NCBI GenBank assembly: GCA_021325655.1
Contig: JAJPGT010000043.1
Location: forward strand, 1-64,000
Direction of reading: 5' to 3'
DNA: 64,000 bases
Origin: Pseudomonadota bacterium
GTDB lineage: Bacteria > Chloroflexota > UBA6077 > JAJPGT01
In this document: positions 17,834 through 27,107 of the stretch, in pieces
Layout: every line of letters starts with the position of its first letter
Numbering within the stretch: the first letter of the stretch is position 1
Notes under the pieces: model-generated
The model's input: the letters and a program-made list of their open reading frames with translations, nothing else
Told to the model about the DNA's origin: nothing
Databases searched by the model: none
Translations under genes and position numbers: made by a program

Positions 17834-19195
17834 ATGACATTGGCCAGGATTGCTGTCATCGGAGCGGGATACGTTGGGCTGGTTACGGGCGCCTGCTTCG
17901 CCGAGCTCGGCAACCAGGTAATCTGCCTTGACATCGACGCCGCGAAGATCGAGGGCCTGAAGCGCGGGGTGATTCCGATCTATGAGCCCGGGCTGGAGGA
18001 GCTAGTCAAGGCCAACGTCCAGCGCGGCCGGCTGGCGTTTACCACCAGCTACGACGAAGCGATCCCTGGGACGCAGTTCGCCTTCATCGCGGTCAACACT
18101 CCGTCCGGAGCCGAGGGCGAGGCCGACATGACCTATGCCCGCAAGGCCGCCGAAAGCATCGCTCAGGCTGCGACTGGCCACGTCATCATCGTCAACAAGA
18201 GCACCATGCCGATCGGCTCCGGCGACCAGATCGCCGGGATCGTCGCCCGCTACACCGATGGGACGCGCTCCTTCTCGGTCGTCTCCAACCCGGAGTTCCT
18301 GCGCGAAGGCTCGGCCGTCTCGGATTTTATGCACCCCGATCGGATCGTCCTCGGCTCAACTGATCGCGAGGCGGCTGAGGTGGTGAGCGGGCTGTACGCG
18401 ACGCTGGGAGCGCCGCTCATCATCACGGACCTGCGCACCGCCGAGATGATCAAGTACGCCAGCAACGCCTTCCTGGCGACGAAGATCAGCTTCATCAACG
18501 AGATCGCCTCCATCTGCGAGCAGCTCGGCGCCGACGTGAGCGAGGTCGCGCGCGGAATGGGCCTGGACAAGCGCATCGGGCCGCAGTTCCTCAACGCGGG
18601 CGTGGGCTGGGGCGGCTCCTGCTTCCCCAAGGATGTGCGGGCGCTGGCGTATATGGCCGCAGTCAATGGCTGCCACCCGCAGCTCTTGCGCGCGGTGATG
18701 GAGATCAACCGCGATGCCCGGCGCTCGGTGCTGCTGAAGGCGCGGGCAGAGCTCGGGACGCTGAACGAGCGGGTCATCGGGGTGCTCGGGCTGGCGTTCA
18801 AGCCGAACACGGACGACCTGCGCGAGGCGCCGGCGATCGAGATTATTCACCTGTTCCAGAACGAGGGCGCCTACGTCCGGGTGTACGATCCAGCGGCGAT
18901 GGAGAAGGGGCGGGCAATGCTGCGCAACGTTGAGTTCGCGCCCAGCCCGGCGGCGGTCGCCGAAGGCGCTCACGCGCTGGTGGTGCTCACCGAGTGGGAC
19001 GAGTTTCGCCGCCTCGACTTCGCCGCGATCCGCGCCTCGATGGCATACCCGCTGCTGATCGACGGGCGCAACATGTACAGTCCGGCCGCGATGGCCGAGC
19101 TCGGCTTCGTCTACCGCGGGATGGGCCTGTCGGCGGGGAAGCGGCCGCTTCAGGCTGTGCCGCGGCTCGATGGAGTCGCCGTGGCGCGCACCTAG
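17834..19195 (+). CDS. ugd: UDP-glucose 6-dehydrogenase family
   Basis: 453 residues. It oxidises UDP-glucose to UDP-glucuronate with two NAD+. The N-terminal Rossmann motif is GAGYVGLVTG (residues 10-19), and the catalytic cysteine is Cys263 in GWGGSCFPKD. Active-site helpers NKSTMPIGSG and NPEFLREGSAV are present, and the C-terminal UDP-binding domain has LAFKPNTDDLREAPA. The ATG at 17834 sits directly on GGGGAGG, while a TTG at 17840 has ideal spacing, so the true start may be TTG. It follows the flippase pair by 41 bases. Supplying glucuronate to the glycan locus is a reasonable inference; other nucleotide sugars (for example UDP-ManNAc or GDP-mannose) are possible substrates of the superfamily. 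Confidence 0.92.
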   Translation: MTLARIAVIGAGYVGLVTGACFAELGNQVICLDIDAAKIEGLKRGVIPIYEPGLEELVKANVQRGRLAFTTSYDEAIPGTQFAFIAVNTPSGAEGEADMTYARKAAESIAQAATGHVIIVNKSTMPIGSGDQIAGIVARYTDGTRSFSVVSNPEFLREGSAVSDFMHPDRIVLGSTDREAAEVVSGLYATLGAPLIITDLRTAEMIKYASNAFLATKISFINEIASICEQLGADVSEVARGMGLDKRIGPQFLNAGVGWGGSCFPKDVRALAYMAAVNGCHPQLLRAVMEINRDARRSVLLKARAELGTLNERVIGVLGLAFKPNTDDLREAPAIEIIHLFQNEGAYVRVYDPAAMEKGRAMLRNVEFAPSPAAVAEGAHALVVLTEWDEFRRLDFAAIRASMAYPLLIDGRNMYSPAAMAELGFVYRGMGLSAGKRPLQAVPRLDGVAVART

Positions 19196-19228
19196 CCCGG
19201 TGCCCCGCGCCGCGCCTCTGTAGCGAGC

Positions 19229-21889
19229 GTGACGAACCGCCCTCCGGCTCCGCCGATGCTCCCGGGGCTGGAAGCGTTCGGCCTGTCGCCGCTGCGCCGG
19301 CAGTACCTGGAGCTGAAGCGGGCGCACCCCGACTGCCTGCTCCTATTCCGGCTCGGCGACTTCTACGAGCTGTTCGACGACGATGCCGAAGTCGCCGCCC
19401 GGACGCTGAACATCACGCTCACCGCGCGGGATATGGGGCGCGGCGAGCGCGTCCCGATGGCCGGCATCCCCTACCACGCCTGCGATGGCTACATCGCCCG
19501 GCTCGTCGCCGCCGGCCACCGCGTCGCCGTCTGCGAGCAGATGACCGAGCCGAACGGCCGTGATCTCGTCACGCGCGAGGTCGTTCGGATCATCACTCCC
19601 GGCACCGTCGAAGACGCTTTTCTCCCCTCGACCGCCAACAACTACCTCGCCGCACTCCTGTACGATGGCCAGGGCGCGGCGCTGGCGTACGCCGACGTGA
19701 CGACCGGCGAGCTGGCCGCCACGGAGCTGCGTGGCCCGGGCTGGGAGAGCGGGCTGCGGGCCGAGCTGGCCCGCATCGCCCCAGCGGAGTGCCTGCTGCC
19801 CGAAGGAGCGAGCTACCCGGAGAGCGAGACAACCCCACTGCTCACCACACGCCCGGGCTTTACCTTCGGGGCTGCCCGCGCCGCGCAACGGCTGACGCAG
19901 CAGTTCGGCAGTACTACACTCCACGGGCTTGGCCTGGCCGAGCACCCGCTGGCGGCACGGGCGCTCGGAGCGCTGCTCGACTACATTGGCGAAACCCATG
20001 CCGCCGCACTACGCGGACTCGCCACCCCTCGCATCTACGGTGCGGATGGCACGCTGCTGATGGACGCGGCGGCGCGACGCGGGCTGGACCTGGGCGCCCA
20101 GCGGCCGGCCGGGGTCCGGCCGAGCCTCCTGGGGATACTTGACAGAACGAACACGGCAATGGGCGCCCGGCTGCTCGCGGGGTGGGTGGCGCGACCGCTG
20201 GCGACGCTCCAGCCGCTGCTGGAGCGCCAGGCGGCGGTGGCCCAGCTCGTCGACGATCCCTGGCTGCGTGGCAGTGTTCGCGGCGCGCTCCAGGGACTGG
20301 GCGACCTGGAGCGGCTGGCCGGCCGGGCGGCGCAGCAGATCACCTCACCCCGCGACGCCGTCGCGCTCGCCCGCTCGCTGCGGCGCGTGCCGGGCGTCGC
20401 CGAGCCGCTCGCGAAGGCCCCGGCCGACTCGCCGCTGCTGGCGCTGCTCGGGGCGCCGCCCGATCCCTGCCTGGACCTGGCGGCCGACGTCGAGGCGACG
20501 CTGGTGGATGACCCGCCGGCCACGATCGGAGCGGGGATAATCCGCGCCGGTGTGTCGTCCGAGCTCGACGAGCTGCGCGCCCTGAGCGGCGACGCCAAGG
20601 TATGGCTGGCGAAGCTGGAGCGGAGCGAGCGCGAGCGCACCGGCGTGCGCGGGCTGAAGATCGGCTACAACAAGGTCTTCGGCTACTACCTCGAGGTGAG
20701 CACCGCCACCCTCAAGCAGCCGACGGACTATTACCAGAAGCAGCAGACCGGGGCGGCCACCATCGCCGACCACCTGGCCGCGCTTGGCTACGTCCGGCGC
20801 CAGACGCTCACCTCGGCCGAGCGCTTCGTCACCGAGGCGCTCAAGGAGCACGAACGACGCATTAGCCAGGCCCAGGAACGGGCGCTGGCGCTGGAGCAGG
20901 CGCTGTTCACGGCGCTGCAGGAGCGGCTCGCCGCTGGAGCGGCCCGCGTCGCGGCCACGGCCAGAACCCTGGCGACGCTCGACGCGCTCGCCTCGCTCGC
21001 TGAGGTCGCTGTCGCCAACCGCTACACGCGGCCCATACTGGACAGCTCAACCGACCTGCACGCCCGCGGCGTACGCCACCCGGTGGTCGAGCTGTCGCTA
21101 CCGGCGGGCTCATTCGTCCCCAACGACGTCGAACTGGACAGTGATGGCTGCCGGGTGATAGTGCTGACCGGGCCGAATATGGCCGGCAAGTCGACGTTCG
21201 GCAAGTCCGTCCTACTGCTGGTGCTCATGGCGCAGATCGGCAGCTATGTCCCGGCCGACGAAGCCCGCGTCGGTCTGGTAGACCGTCTGTTCGTTCGAGC
21301 GGGTGCAGGCGAGGACCTGGCCGGTGGCCGCAGCACCTTCATGGTGGAGATGGAGGAGACGGCCAGCTTCCTCCGCAACGCGACGGAGCGCAGCCTCGCC
21401 TTCCTGGACGAGATTGGCCGCGGAACGAGCACCTTCGACGGCATGGCGCTCGCCCGCGCTATCCTGGAGCACACGCTGCCCCCGGCTGGCGTCGGCTGCC
21501 GGCTCATCTTCTCTACCCATTACCACGAGCTCGCGACGCTGGAGCAGCAGCACCCCGCGGTGCGGAGCTTCCGGATGGAGGTACGCGAGGAGGGAGAGCG
21601 AGCGGTGTTCCTGTATCGCGCCGTGCCGGGCGGCGCCGACCGCAGCTACGGCGTCCACGTCGCCCGCCTGGCTGGGATCCCGGAATCGGTCACCCGCCGG
21701 GCGGCAGAGCTGCTGGAGCAGCTCGAAGCGACGCCGCCGCTGGCGGATCGGGCGCCGCGGCAGGCCAGCCCCGGGCGCGACCCGTTGCGCCAGGAGCTGG
21801 CAGCGCTGGAGATTGAGCGGATGACGCCCCTGGAGGCGCTGGTGACGCTCGAGCGACTCCGGCAGCAGGCGCGGGACAGCACCTGCTAG
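19229..21889 (+). CDS. mutS: DNA mismatch repair protein MutS
   Basis: 886 residues from GTG 19229; an ATG nine codons on is an alternative. It recognises mispaired bases and, with ATP, recruits MutL. The mismatch-reading motif DFYELF is at residues 44-49. The connector, core and clamp domains follow, then the ATPase with Walker A GPNMAGKST near 648, Walker B LDEIGRGTSTFDG near 726, and STHYHEL. Length fits MutS1. The gene lies 33 bases after the dehydrogenase, with no promoter seen between them. mutL lies on the same strand beyond the intervening sigma-factor gene. Confidence 0.96.
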   Translation: MTNRPPAPPMLPGLEAFGLSPLRRQYLELKRAHPDCLLLFRLGDFYELFDDDAEVAARTLNITLTARDMGRGERVPMAGIPYHACDGYIARLVAAGHRVAVCEQMTEPNGRDLVTREVVRIITPGTVEDAFLPSTANNYLAALLYDGQGAALAYADVTTGELAATELRGPGWESGLRAELARIAPAECLLPEGASYPESETTPLLTTRPGFTFGAARAAQRLTQQFGSTTLHGLGLAEHPLAARALGALLDYIGETHAAALRGLATPRIYGADGTLLMDAAARRGLDLGAQRPAGVRPSLLGILDRTNTAMGARLLAGWVARPLATLQPLLERQAAVAQLVDDPWLRGSVRGALQGLGDLERLAGRAAQQITSPRDAVALARSLRRVPGVAEPLAKAPADSPLLALLGAPPDPCLDLAADVEATLVDDPPATIGAGIIRAGVSSELDELRALSGDAKVWLAKLERSERERTGVRGLKIGYNKVFGYYLEVSTATLKQPTDYYQKQQTGAATIADHLAALGYVRRQTLTSAERFVTEALKEHERRISQAQERALALEQALFTALQERLAAGAARVAATARTLATLDALASLAEVAVANRYTRPILDSSTDLHARGVRHPVVELSLPAGSFVPNDVELDSDGCRVIVLTGPNMAGKSTFGKSVLLLVLMAQIGSYVPADEARVGLVDRLFVRAGAGEDLAGGRSTFMVEMEETASFLRNATERSLAFLDEIGRGTSTFDGMALARAILEHTLPPAGVGCRLIFSTHYHELATLEQQHPAVRSFRMEVREEGERAVFLYRAVPGGADRSYGVHVARLAGIPESVTRRAAELLEQLEATPPLADRAPRQASPGRDPLRQELAALEIERMTPLEALVTLERLRQQARDSTC

Positions 21890-21893
21890 CCGC

Positions 21894-21911
21894 GCCACGC
21901 TCCGGCGTGGC
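21894..21911. terminator. Short hairpin between the convergent mutS and sigma-factor genes
   Basis: GCCACGC-TCCG-GCGTGGC forms a perfect 7-bp stem with a 4-base loop just after the mutS stop. No T-run follows on either strand, so it may be a weak or Rho-assisted end signal. Confidence 0.35.
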
Positions 21912-21966
21912 TAGTAGCCGCTAGCATGTTCTCCGCGCTCGCTGATGATGGCGAGCGCAGACGCCC

Positions 21967-22929
21967 TCAGGCCGCGTATTCCCGCACCTTCAGCCAGAAC
22001 TGGCTGGTGCGCAGCTTGGCCAGCGCCTCGTCGGTGATCTGGCGGACCCGCTCCCGGCTGAGCCCCAGGTCACGGCCGATGTCGGCCAGCGTCCATTCCC
22101 GGTCACCGCCATTCAGCCCGAAGCGCCGCACCAGCACCGCCTTCTCACGCGGCGTCAGTGTATCGAGCGCCCGGTCCACCAGGTCGCGCAGTGAGCCGTG
22201 CTCAGCCCGGGCCATCGGATCCTCGGCGTTCGGGTCCTCCACCAGGTCCCCGAGCGTCATGTCCTCATAGGCCAGATGGGGAGCATCGAGCGAGGCGGTG
22301 AAGGTGCTCGCCTCTTGCAGAAGCTGCACCTTCTCCACCGGCTCGCCGAGCGCCGCCGCGATCTCCTCGCGGCGCGGGTCGCGCCCGAGCTCCTGGCCGA
22401 GCGCCGCGGTGACCCGGGAGAGTTGAGCCAGCTCGTCGTGCACGTGGATCGGGAGCCGAATGGTCCGACCCTGGTCGGCGATAGCGCGGGTGACGGACTG
22501 ACGGATCCACCAGTACGCGTAGGTGCTGAAGCGATAGCCCTTGCGGTAGTCGAAGCGCTCCACCGCCCGGTGGAGCCCGATGTTGCCCTCCTGCACCATG
22601 TCCAGCAGCGGCAGACCGAGCCCCTGGTAGCGCCGGGCCACAGAGACGACCAGCCGCAGGTTGCATTCGATGAGCCTGCGATACGCGTCTCGCGCCTCCG
22701 GTACACTACTCTGCTCGCCGTAGGGCGGCCCCGCCTCCCAGACGATGCGCGCCAGACGCTGCTCATCGGCTGGGCTGAGCAATGGGTAGCGGCCGATGTC
22801 GTCCAGGTACAACGAAAGCAGCGATTCGGTGCTCTCCGACACCTGTTCGGGGTGCACCGGTCCAGCCGCGGGCGCGGCGACGTGGTCAGTTTCGAGCTCG
22901 GGGGCCAGGAGAGCGCCGGAGTTGGTCAC
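21967..22929 (-). CDS. RNA polymerase sigma-70 factor, RpoD/SigA type
   Basis: 320 residues from GTG 22929, chosen because CGGGAGGA lies nine bases upstream; a longer frame to 22977 lacks such a site. Region 1.2 starts at SLLSLYLDDIGRYPLL. Regions 2.1-2.4 run through LVVSVARRYQGLGLPLLDMV and YRFSTYAYWWIRQSVTRAIA. Region 3 follows, and region 4 has LTPREKAVLVRRFG and the helix-turn-helix LADIGRDLGLSRERVRQI. It has no long region 1.1, so it is either a short primary factor or a group 2 paralogue. It is divergent from mutL and convergent with mutS. Confidence 0.92.
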   Translation of the reverse strand: MTNSGALLAPELETDHVAAPAAGPVHPEQVSESTESLLSLYLDDIGRYPLLSPADEQRLARIVWEAGPPYGEQSSVPEARDAYRRLIECNLRLVVSVARRYQGLGLPLLDMVQEGNIGLHRAVERFDYRKGYRFSTYAYWWIRQSVTRAIADQGRTIRLPIHVHDELAQLSRVTAALGQELGRDPRREEIAAALGEPVEKVQLLQEASTFTASLDAPHLAYEDMTLGDLVEDPNAEDPMARAEHGSLRDLVDRALDTLTPREKAVLVRRFGLNGGDREWTLADIGRDLGLSRERVRQITDEALAKLRTSQFWLKVREYAA

Positions 22930-23037
22930 GCTGGCAATCCTCCCGAAAGAGGTGTGAGTGAAACACTGCCGCTCCAAGAACGAACAACGGGCGCGCCGGT
23001 TGCGCGTAGCAGGCTAAATTCGCAGCCCGGAGCGACG

Positions 23038-24666
23038 ATGCCGATCGCCACGTTACCCGCCGCCGTGGCCGCACGCATCGCCGCCGGCGAGGTGATCGAA
23101 CGGCCGGCGAGCGTCGTGAAGGAGCTGGTGGAAAATGCACTCGACGCAGGCGCGCGCCGGATCACCGTGGCGCTGCGCGGCGGCGGGATCGAGCGCATCG
23201 AGGTCGCCGACGACGGTTGCGGGATCGCCGCCGCGGAGGTCGAGCTGGCGTTCGCCCGCTATGCCACGAGCAAGCTCCGTTCGGACGACGACCTGGCCCA
23301 CCTCAGCACGTTCGGCTTCCGCGGCGAGGCGCTGCCGAGCATCGCGGCGGTGGCCGACGTCGCCCTGACGACGCGCACCGCCGACGCCGCAGGCGGCGTT
23401 CGCCTTACGCTGCGCGACGGCCTGGTCATCGAGCGGCGCCCGCTCGGCCGGCCCGTCGGGACCACGGTCGAGGTACGCGACCTCTTCAGCCGGCTGCCCG
23501 CGCGGCGGAAATACCTGCGCTCCGCCTCGACCGAGGCAGCGCTGGTGGTCCAGCTCGTCGGGCAGATGGCGCTCGCCTGCCCAGAGGTGGCGTTTACACT
23601 GGCGGTGGACGGCAAGCCGGTGCTCTCTACCGACGGCTCGGGAGACCGCGCCCGAGCCGCGCTCGCCGTCCTTGGCCAGAAGGTGAGCCGCGACCTCGTG
23701 CCGGTCGACTGGAGCGCCCCCGACGACTGGCCCGCGACGGTCCGTGTCCGGGGTCTGGCCGGGCACCGCGCCGCGCATCGCCCCAATCGGAGCGGTATCT
23801 CGCTGTTCGTCAATCGCCGGCTGATCCAGAGCCGCGCCCTGACCACCGCCGTCGAAGAGGCCTACCGCACGCTCATCCCCACCGGCCGCCACCCTATCGT
23901 CGTGCTCGACCTGGAGGTCGACCCGGCTGAGGTCGACGTCAACGTCCACCCGGCGAAGGCGGAGGTGCGGCTCCTGCGGGAGCGCGCGGTGTTCGGCGCA
24001 GTCCAGCGCGCCCTGCACGAGGCGCTCGCCCGGGCGGGCGTGGCGCGCGGCTGGGCTGGCGCAGAGGTCGACGGGCAGGATAGCGCCCAGGAGCCACAGC
24101 TCCGCGGGCTGCGGGTGCTTGGCCAGGTGAGTCAGACGTACATCATCGCCGAAGGCGAGGCCGGGCTGTACCTGGTGGACCAGCACGCCGCTCACGAGCG
24201 TGTGCTGTACGAAGAGCTGCGGCTGGCCCAGCTCGCCGGACAGCGAGCGCAACTGCTGCTGGAGCCGATCAGCCTGGAGCTCGACCCGGCCACCGTCGCG
24301 CTCGCCGAGGCGCACCGGGCGGACCTCACCCTGGCGGGATTCGAGGTGGAGCCGTTCGGCTCGTCCACCGTGCTGGTTCGCTCCATCCCAGCGCTGAGCC
24401 GCCAGGTCGACCCCGTCCGCTTCGCCCAGGAGGTGCTGATCGCCCTCGGCGAGGCCGGGCCAGCGGATGACTGGCGGGAGCGGCTGCGCATCCTCGCCTC
24501 CTGCAAGGCGGCAGTGCGCGCCGGCGATCCACTCACCCCAGAGGAGATGCTCGGACTGCTCGAGCGCCTGGGCGAGAAGGAGCTCTGCCGCACCTGCTCG
24601 CACGGCCGGCCGACCGCGCTCCTGCTGAGCCACCGACAATTGGAGCAGGAGTTCGGCCGCCGCTAA
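23038..24666 (+). CDS. mutL: DNA mismatch repair protein MutL, endonuclease-type
   Basis: 542 residues from ATG 23038, with CGGAG five bases upstream. The GHKL ATPase has KELVENALDAGA (residues 29-38), VADDGCGI and FGFRGEALPS. The C-terminal domain has DQHAAHERVLYEE, which fits the nuclease motif DQHA-x2-E-x4-E, together with SCKAAVRAGD and CSHGRPT (partners of the metal site). MutL with this motif nicks DNA itself and is found in bacteria lacking MutH. It is separated from mutS only by the oppositely directed sigma gene. Confidence 0.95.
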   Translation: MPIATLPAAVAARIAAGEVIERPASVVKELVENALDAGARRITVALRGGGIERIEVADDGCGIAAAEVELAFARYATSKLRSDDDLAHLSTFGFRGEALPSIAAVADVALTTRTADAAGGVRLTLRDGLVIERRPLGRPVGTTVEVRDLFSRLPARRKYLRSASTEAALVVQLVGQMALACPEVAFTLAVDGKPVLSTDGSGDRARAALAVLGQKVSRDLVPVDWSAPDDWPATVRVRGLAGHRAAHRPNRSGISLFVNRRLIQSRALTTAVEEAYRTLIPTGRHPIVVLDLEVDPAEVDVNVHPAKAEVRLLRERAVFGAVQRALHEALARAGVARGWAGAEVDGQDSAQEPQLRGLRVLGQVSQTYIIAEGEAGLYLVDQHAAHERVLYEELRLAQLAGQRAQLLLEPISLELDPATVALAEAHRADLTLAGFEVEPFGSSTVLVRSIPALSRQVDPVRFAQEVLIALGEAGPADDWRERLRILASCKAAVRAGDPLTPEEMLGLLERLGEKELCRTCSHGRPTALLLSHRQLEQEFGRR

Positions 24667-24707
24667 GCGCCGCTCGGCGGACGGGCCGACCCAGCCGGAG
24701 GCCGGCG

Positions 24708-24747
24708 GGAAAACAGAGCGGCCCCACCGGCATACCGGTGGGGCCGC
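24708..24747 (-). terminator. Rho-independent terminator of ssrA
   Basis: On the - strand, two bases after the tmRNA CCA end, GCGGCCCCACCGG-TATG-CCGGTGGGGCCGC forms a perfect 13-bp stem with a 4-base loop, followed by TCTGTTTT. It may also stop reading from mutL on the other strand, but no T-run is present there. Confidence 0.85.
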
Positions 24748-24748
24748 A

Positions 24749-25103
24749 TGGTGGAGACGGAGGGGAATCGAACCCCTCGTCCAGAGCAGGTCAATCGAGA
24801 GTCAGCTACAGGCATAGTCGGCATTTTGGATCTCGCGCGGGCCCACTCCTACCGACGGGATTGGTCCGCGCCAACCGGCTGGTCTTAAGCGCACCCTAGC
24901 CGGTGTTCCGGTGCGCCGCACCCTGACTTAGGTGACGCCCTGATCCAGCCCGTCAGGAGAGGCTGGGAGGACGGACGCGGGTGTTAAGCCGCGACTGCGA
25001 GTTGTCGGTTGCCAGTTATGGCGTGCCACCTGTTTTACGAGGGCTGCGGCCACCTCGACCTGCTACTCTACGACCTTCCCCCCTGTCGAACCCTGTCGTC
25101 CCC
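24749..25103 (-). ncRNA. ssrA: Transfer-messenger RNA (tmRNA)
   Basis: 355 bases. The 5' end GGGGACG pairs with CGTCTCC near the 3' end (one G-U), followed by the encoded ACCA. The 5' region has the usual GGGTTCGACAGGG, and the 3' T-arm is GGGGTTCGATTCCCC. The tag frame ends with TAA at 24986-24984. Reading back from it gives AITGNRQLAVAA if the resume codon is GCC at 25022-25020. The tag ends in the protease-recognised AVAA. It rescues stalled ribosomes together with SmpB, whose gene lies directly upstream; the first base of the mature RNA is the last base of the smpB stop codon. Confidence 0.93.
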
Positions 25104-25564
25104 TAGCGGCGTCGCTCGATGTCGCGGACGGCGCGCTCAATGTCACGCCTGGCTTCGCGTTCCGCGATAGCCTCACGCTTGTCGTATTCCCGCTTGCCCT
25201 TGGCAACCCCGAGCTTCACCTTGATGTGGCCACGTTTATCATAGACCGACAGCGGGACCAGGGTCACCCCCGTCTGCCGCGTCTGCCCCGCCAAACGGTC
25301 GATCTCGCGGCGATGCAGCAGCAGCTTCCGAGTGCGGGTGGGCTCGTGGTTCCAGGCAGTGCCCCGCTCGTATGGCGCGATGTGCACGTTCCAGAGCCAG
25401 GCCTCGCCGTTCTGGACCCGGGCGAACGCCTCCCGCAGGTTCACCCTGCCGGCGCGGACGGACTTGACCTCCGTGCCTGTCAGGGCAAGGCCGGCCTCCA
25501 CGTCCTCCAGAATGTGGTAGTCGTGAAACGCCTTGCGATTCGTCGCGTAAACCTTGTCCTGCAT
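25103..25564 (-). CDS. smpB: SsrA-binding protein SmpB
   Basis: 153 residues from ATG 25564. It binds tmRNA and brings it to stalled ribosomes. Typical blocks are [59 protein letters not shown] and the basic C-terminal tail [20 protein letters not shown] -10 box lies only five bases before the ATG and no Shine-Dalgarno is present, so the mRNA is probably leaderless. The stop TAG overlaps tmRNA by one base, which implies a shared transcript that is processed. Confidence 0.96.
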   Translation of the reverse strand: MQDKVYATNRKAFHDYHILEDVEAGLALTGTEVKSVRAGRVNLREAFARVQNGEAWLWNVHIAPYERGTAWNHEPTRTRKLLLHRREIDRLAGQTRQTGVTLVPLSVYDKRGHIKVKLGVAKGKREYDKREAIAEREARRDIERAVRDIERRR

Positions 25565-25569
25565 AGCAA

Positions 25570-25575
25570 AGTATA
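25570..25575 (-). promoter_or_regulatory. smpB-ssrA promoter, -10 box
   Basis: On the - strand CTGGTATACT ends five bases before the smpB ATG. The extended form GGTATACT recurs in this window. Transcription would begin at or next to the start codon. Confidence 0.6.
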
Positions 25576-25656
25576 CCAGACAGAGCCAGGCCACATCCGT
25601 TCCGCCACCCTCACCAGCAGGGAAGCGGCGAGGAAGGGGAGGGCGGCGCGCTTCGG

Positions 25657-26940
25657 CTAGCGCATGTTGGACAGCCGGGCGACGGCGGCGCTGAGCTGCG
25701 GATCCTCTCCCGCGGGCAGCGAGGCCGGCTGGCTGACGGCGATGTCCGGCTCCAGGCCGACCCCGTGGATCGGCTCGCCGTTGGGCGTCAGCCACTGCGC
25801 CATGGTGATCCGCACCGTCGCGTGGTCGCTCAGCTCGTGCAGCGTCTGCACCGTGCCCTTGCCGAACGTCCTGTCGCCGATCAGCAGCGCTCGCCCGTTG
25901 TCGCGCAGCGCGGCGGCGACGATCTCGCTCGCGCTGGCGCTGCCGTGGTTCACCAGCACAACCAGCGGAATGGTCGTGGCCAATCCGCCGGGACGAGCCA
26001 GGGTTGCCTGCCGCTCGCCGTTGGCCGGCTGCTGGTACAGGATCACCCCGTGGTCGAGGAACTCGCTCGCCACATCCACCGCGGCGCTGACGGAGCCGCC
26101 TGGATTCGAGCGCAGGTCGAGCACAATTCCGCGTGGGTGTTGATCCAGCAGCGCCCGCAATGCGGCGTCTGTCTCGACGGAGGTCTGGCCGTTGAAGGTA
26201 GAGATGCGCAGGTAGCCCACCCCGTACTCCAGCATCCGCGAGCGCACCGAGTCGACCTTGATCTCTTCACGAGGAATGGTGAGCGTCAGCGGAGCGCTGA
26301 GGTTCTCCCGCTCGATCGTGAGGGTGACAGAGGTGCCGCGCGGGCCGCGAATGAGCAGGACCGCCCGCGACAGTGGCATACCCTGGACATCGGTGCCGTC
26401 GATCTGGGTGATGACGTCCCCAGGCAGTAGCCCAGCCTGCTCGCCCGGCGAGCCATCCAGCGGCGCGATGACGATCAGCTTCCCATCGCGCGAGTCGAGC
26501 TGAATCCCCACCCCGTCGAAGCTGCCGCGTAGATCGCTGTCCGCGATCTGGCCATGCGCCGGATCGAGGAACGCGGTGTATGGATCGTCGAGCGCCTCCA
26601 GCATCCCCCGGACCGCGCCGTACACCATGCGCTGCCGGTCGATCCGCTCCGGCTGGTAGAACTCGCGCGTGGCCAGGTCCCAGGCCTCCCAGAGGTCCGC
26701 GAAGCGCTGGCGATCCTCCGCCGGCAGGGCCACCTCGCCGAATACCGCCACCGGCAGGCGCGCCGCGAGCGCGCCCAGGCCGATCTGGCGCAGCATGTCG
26801 GGTAGCGTGCGCGCGCCGGAGAGCGCATCGAGCTGGCCGACGACGTAGCCCGCGCAGAAGATCACCAGCAGCGCCGCCAGCGGCAGCACAGCCGACAGCA
26901 CCGGAGAGCGCCGCCGGCCACGGGGGAGCAGAGCAGCCAC
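25657..26940 (-). CDS. ctpA: C-terminal processing protease, S41 family
   Basis: 427 residues from GTG 26940. One N-terminal membrane span (about 15-36) anchors it, with the rest outside. A PDZ domain (about 125-210) contains [17 protein letters not shown] and [17 protein letters not shown]. The peptidase domain has LDLRSNPGG, the nucleophile Ser in [13 protein letters not shown] (about 330) and the Lys in TFGKGTVQ (about 358), the Ser/Lys dyad of S41 enzymes. It trims C-termini of exported proteins. Downstream smpB lies about 90 bases away with its own promoter. Confidence 0.93.
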   Translation of the reverse strand: MAALLPRGRRRSPVLSAVLPLAALLVIFCAGYVVGQLDALSGARTLPDMLRQIGLGALAARLPVAVFGEVALPAEDRQRFADLWEAWDLATREFYQPERIDRQRMVYGAVRGMLEALDDPYTAFLDPAHGQIADSDLRGSFDGVGIQLDSRDGKLIVIAPLDGSPGEQAGLLPGDVITQIDGTDVQGMPLSRAVLLIRGPRGTSVTLTIERENLSAPLTLTIPREEIKVDSVRSRMLEYGVGYLRISTFNGQTSVETDAALRALLDQHPRGIVLDLRSNPGGSVSAAVDVASEFLDHGVILYQQPANGERQATLARPGGLATTIPLVVLVNHGSASASEIVAAALRDNGRALLIGDRTFGKGTVQTLHELSDHATVRITMAQWLTPNGEPIHGVGLEPDIAVSQPASLPAGEDPQLSAAVARLSNMR

Positions 26941-26958
26941 GGCCGTACCTCAGCGGCC

Positions 26959-26964
26959 ATTGTA
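26959..26964 (-). promoter_or_regulatory. Likely -10 box for the S41 protease gene
   Basis: On the - strand CTGGTACAAT lies 18 bases before the GTG start, another GGTAYAMT element. The rest of the gap to the recombinase gene (26965-27107) shows no further signal. Confidence 0.45.
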
Positions 26965-27107
26965 CCAGCCGGCCCGGCGCCTTCCTGAAAATCCGCCCGA
27001 GCCAGCGGCGGCCAGCCGGCCGCGCCCGAGTCCGATAGCTTCCTCCCACCCCGCACGGTAGCGGGAAGAGCGGAGAGCGGCACGGCTGGCCGTACTCCGC
27101 GGCCCGC

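Noticed and set aside
24667-24707. Separate terminator for mutL
   Set aside because: No stem with a T-run on the + strand; the ssrA hairpin may serve both sides but this cannot be shown.
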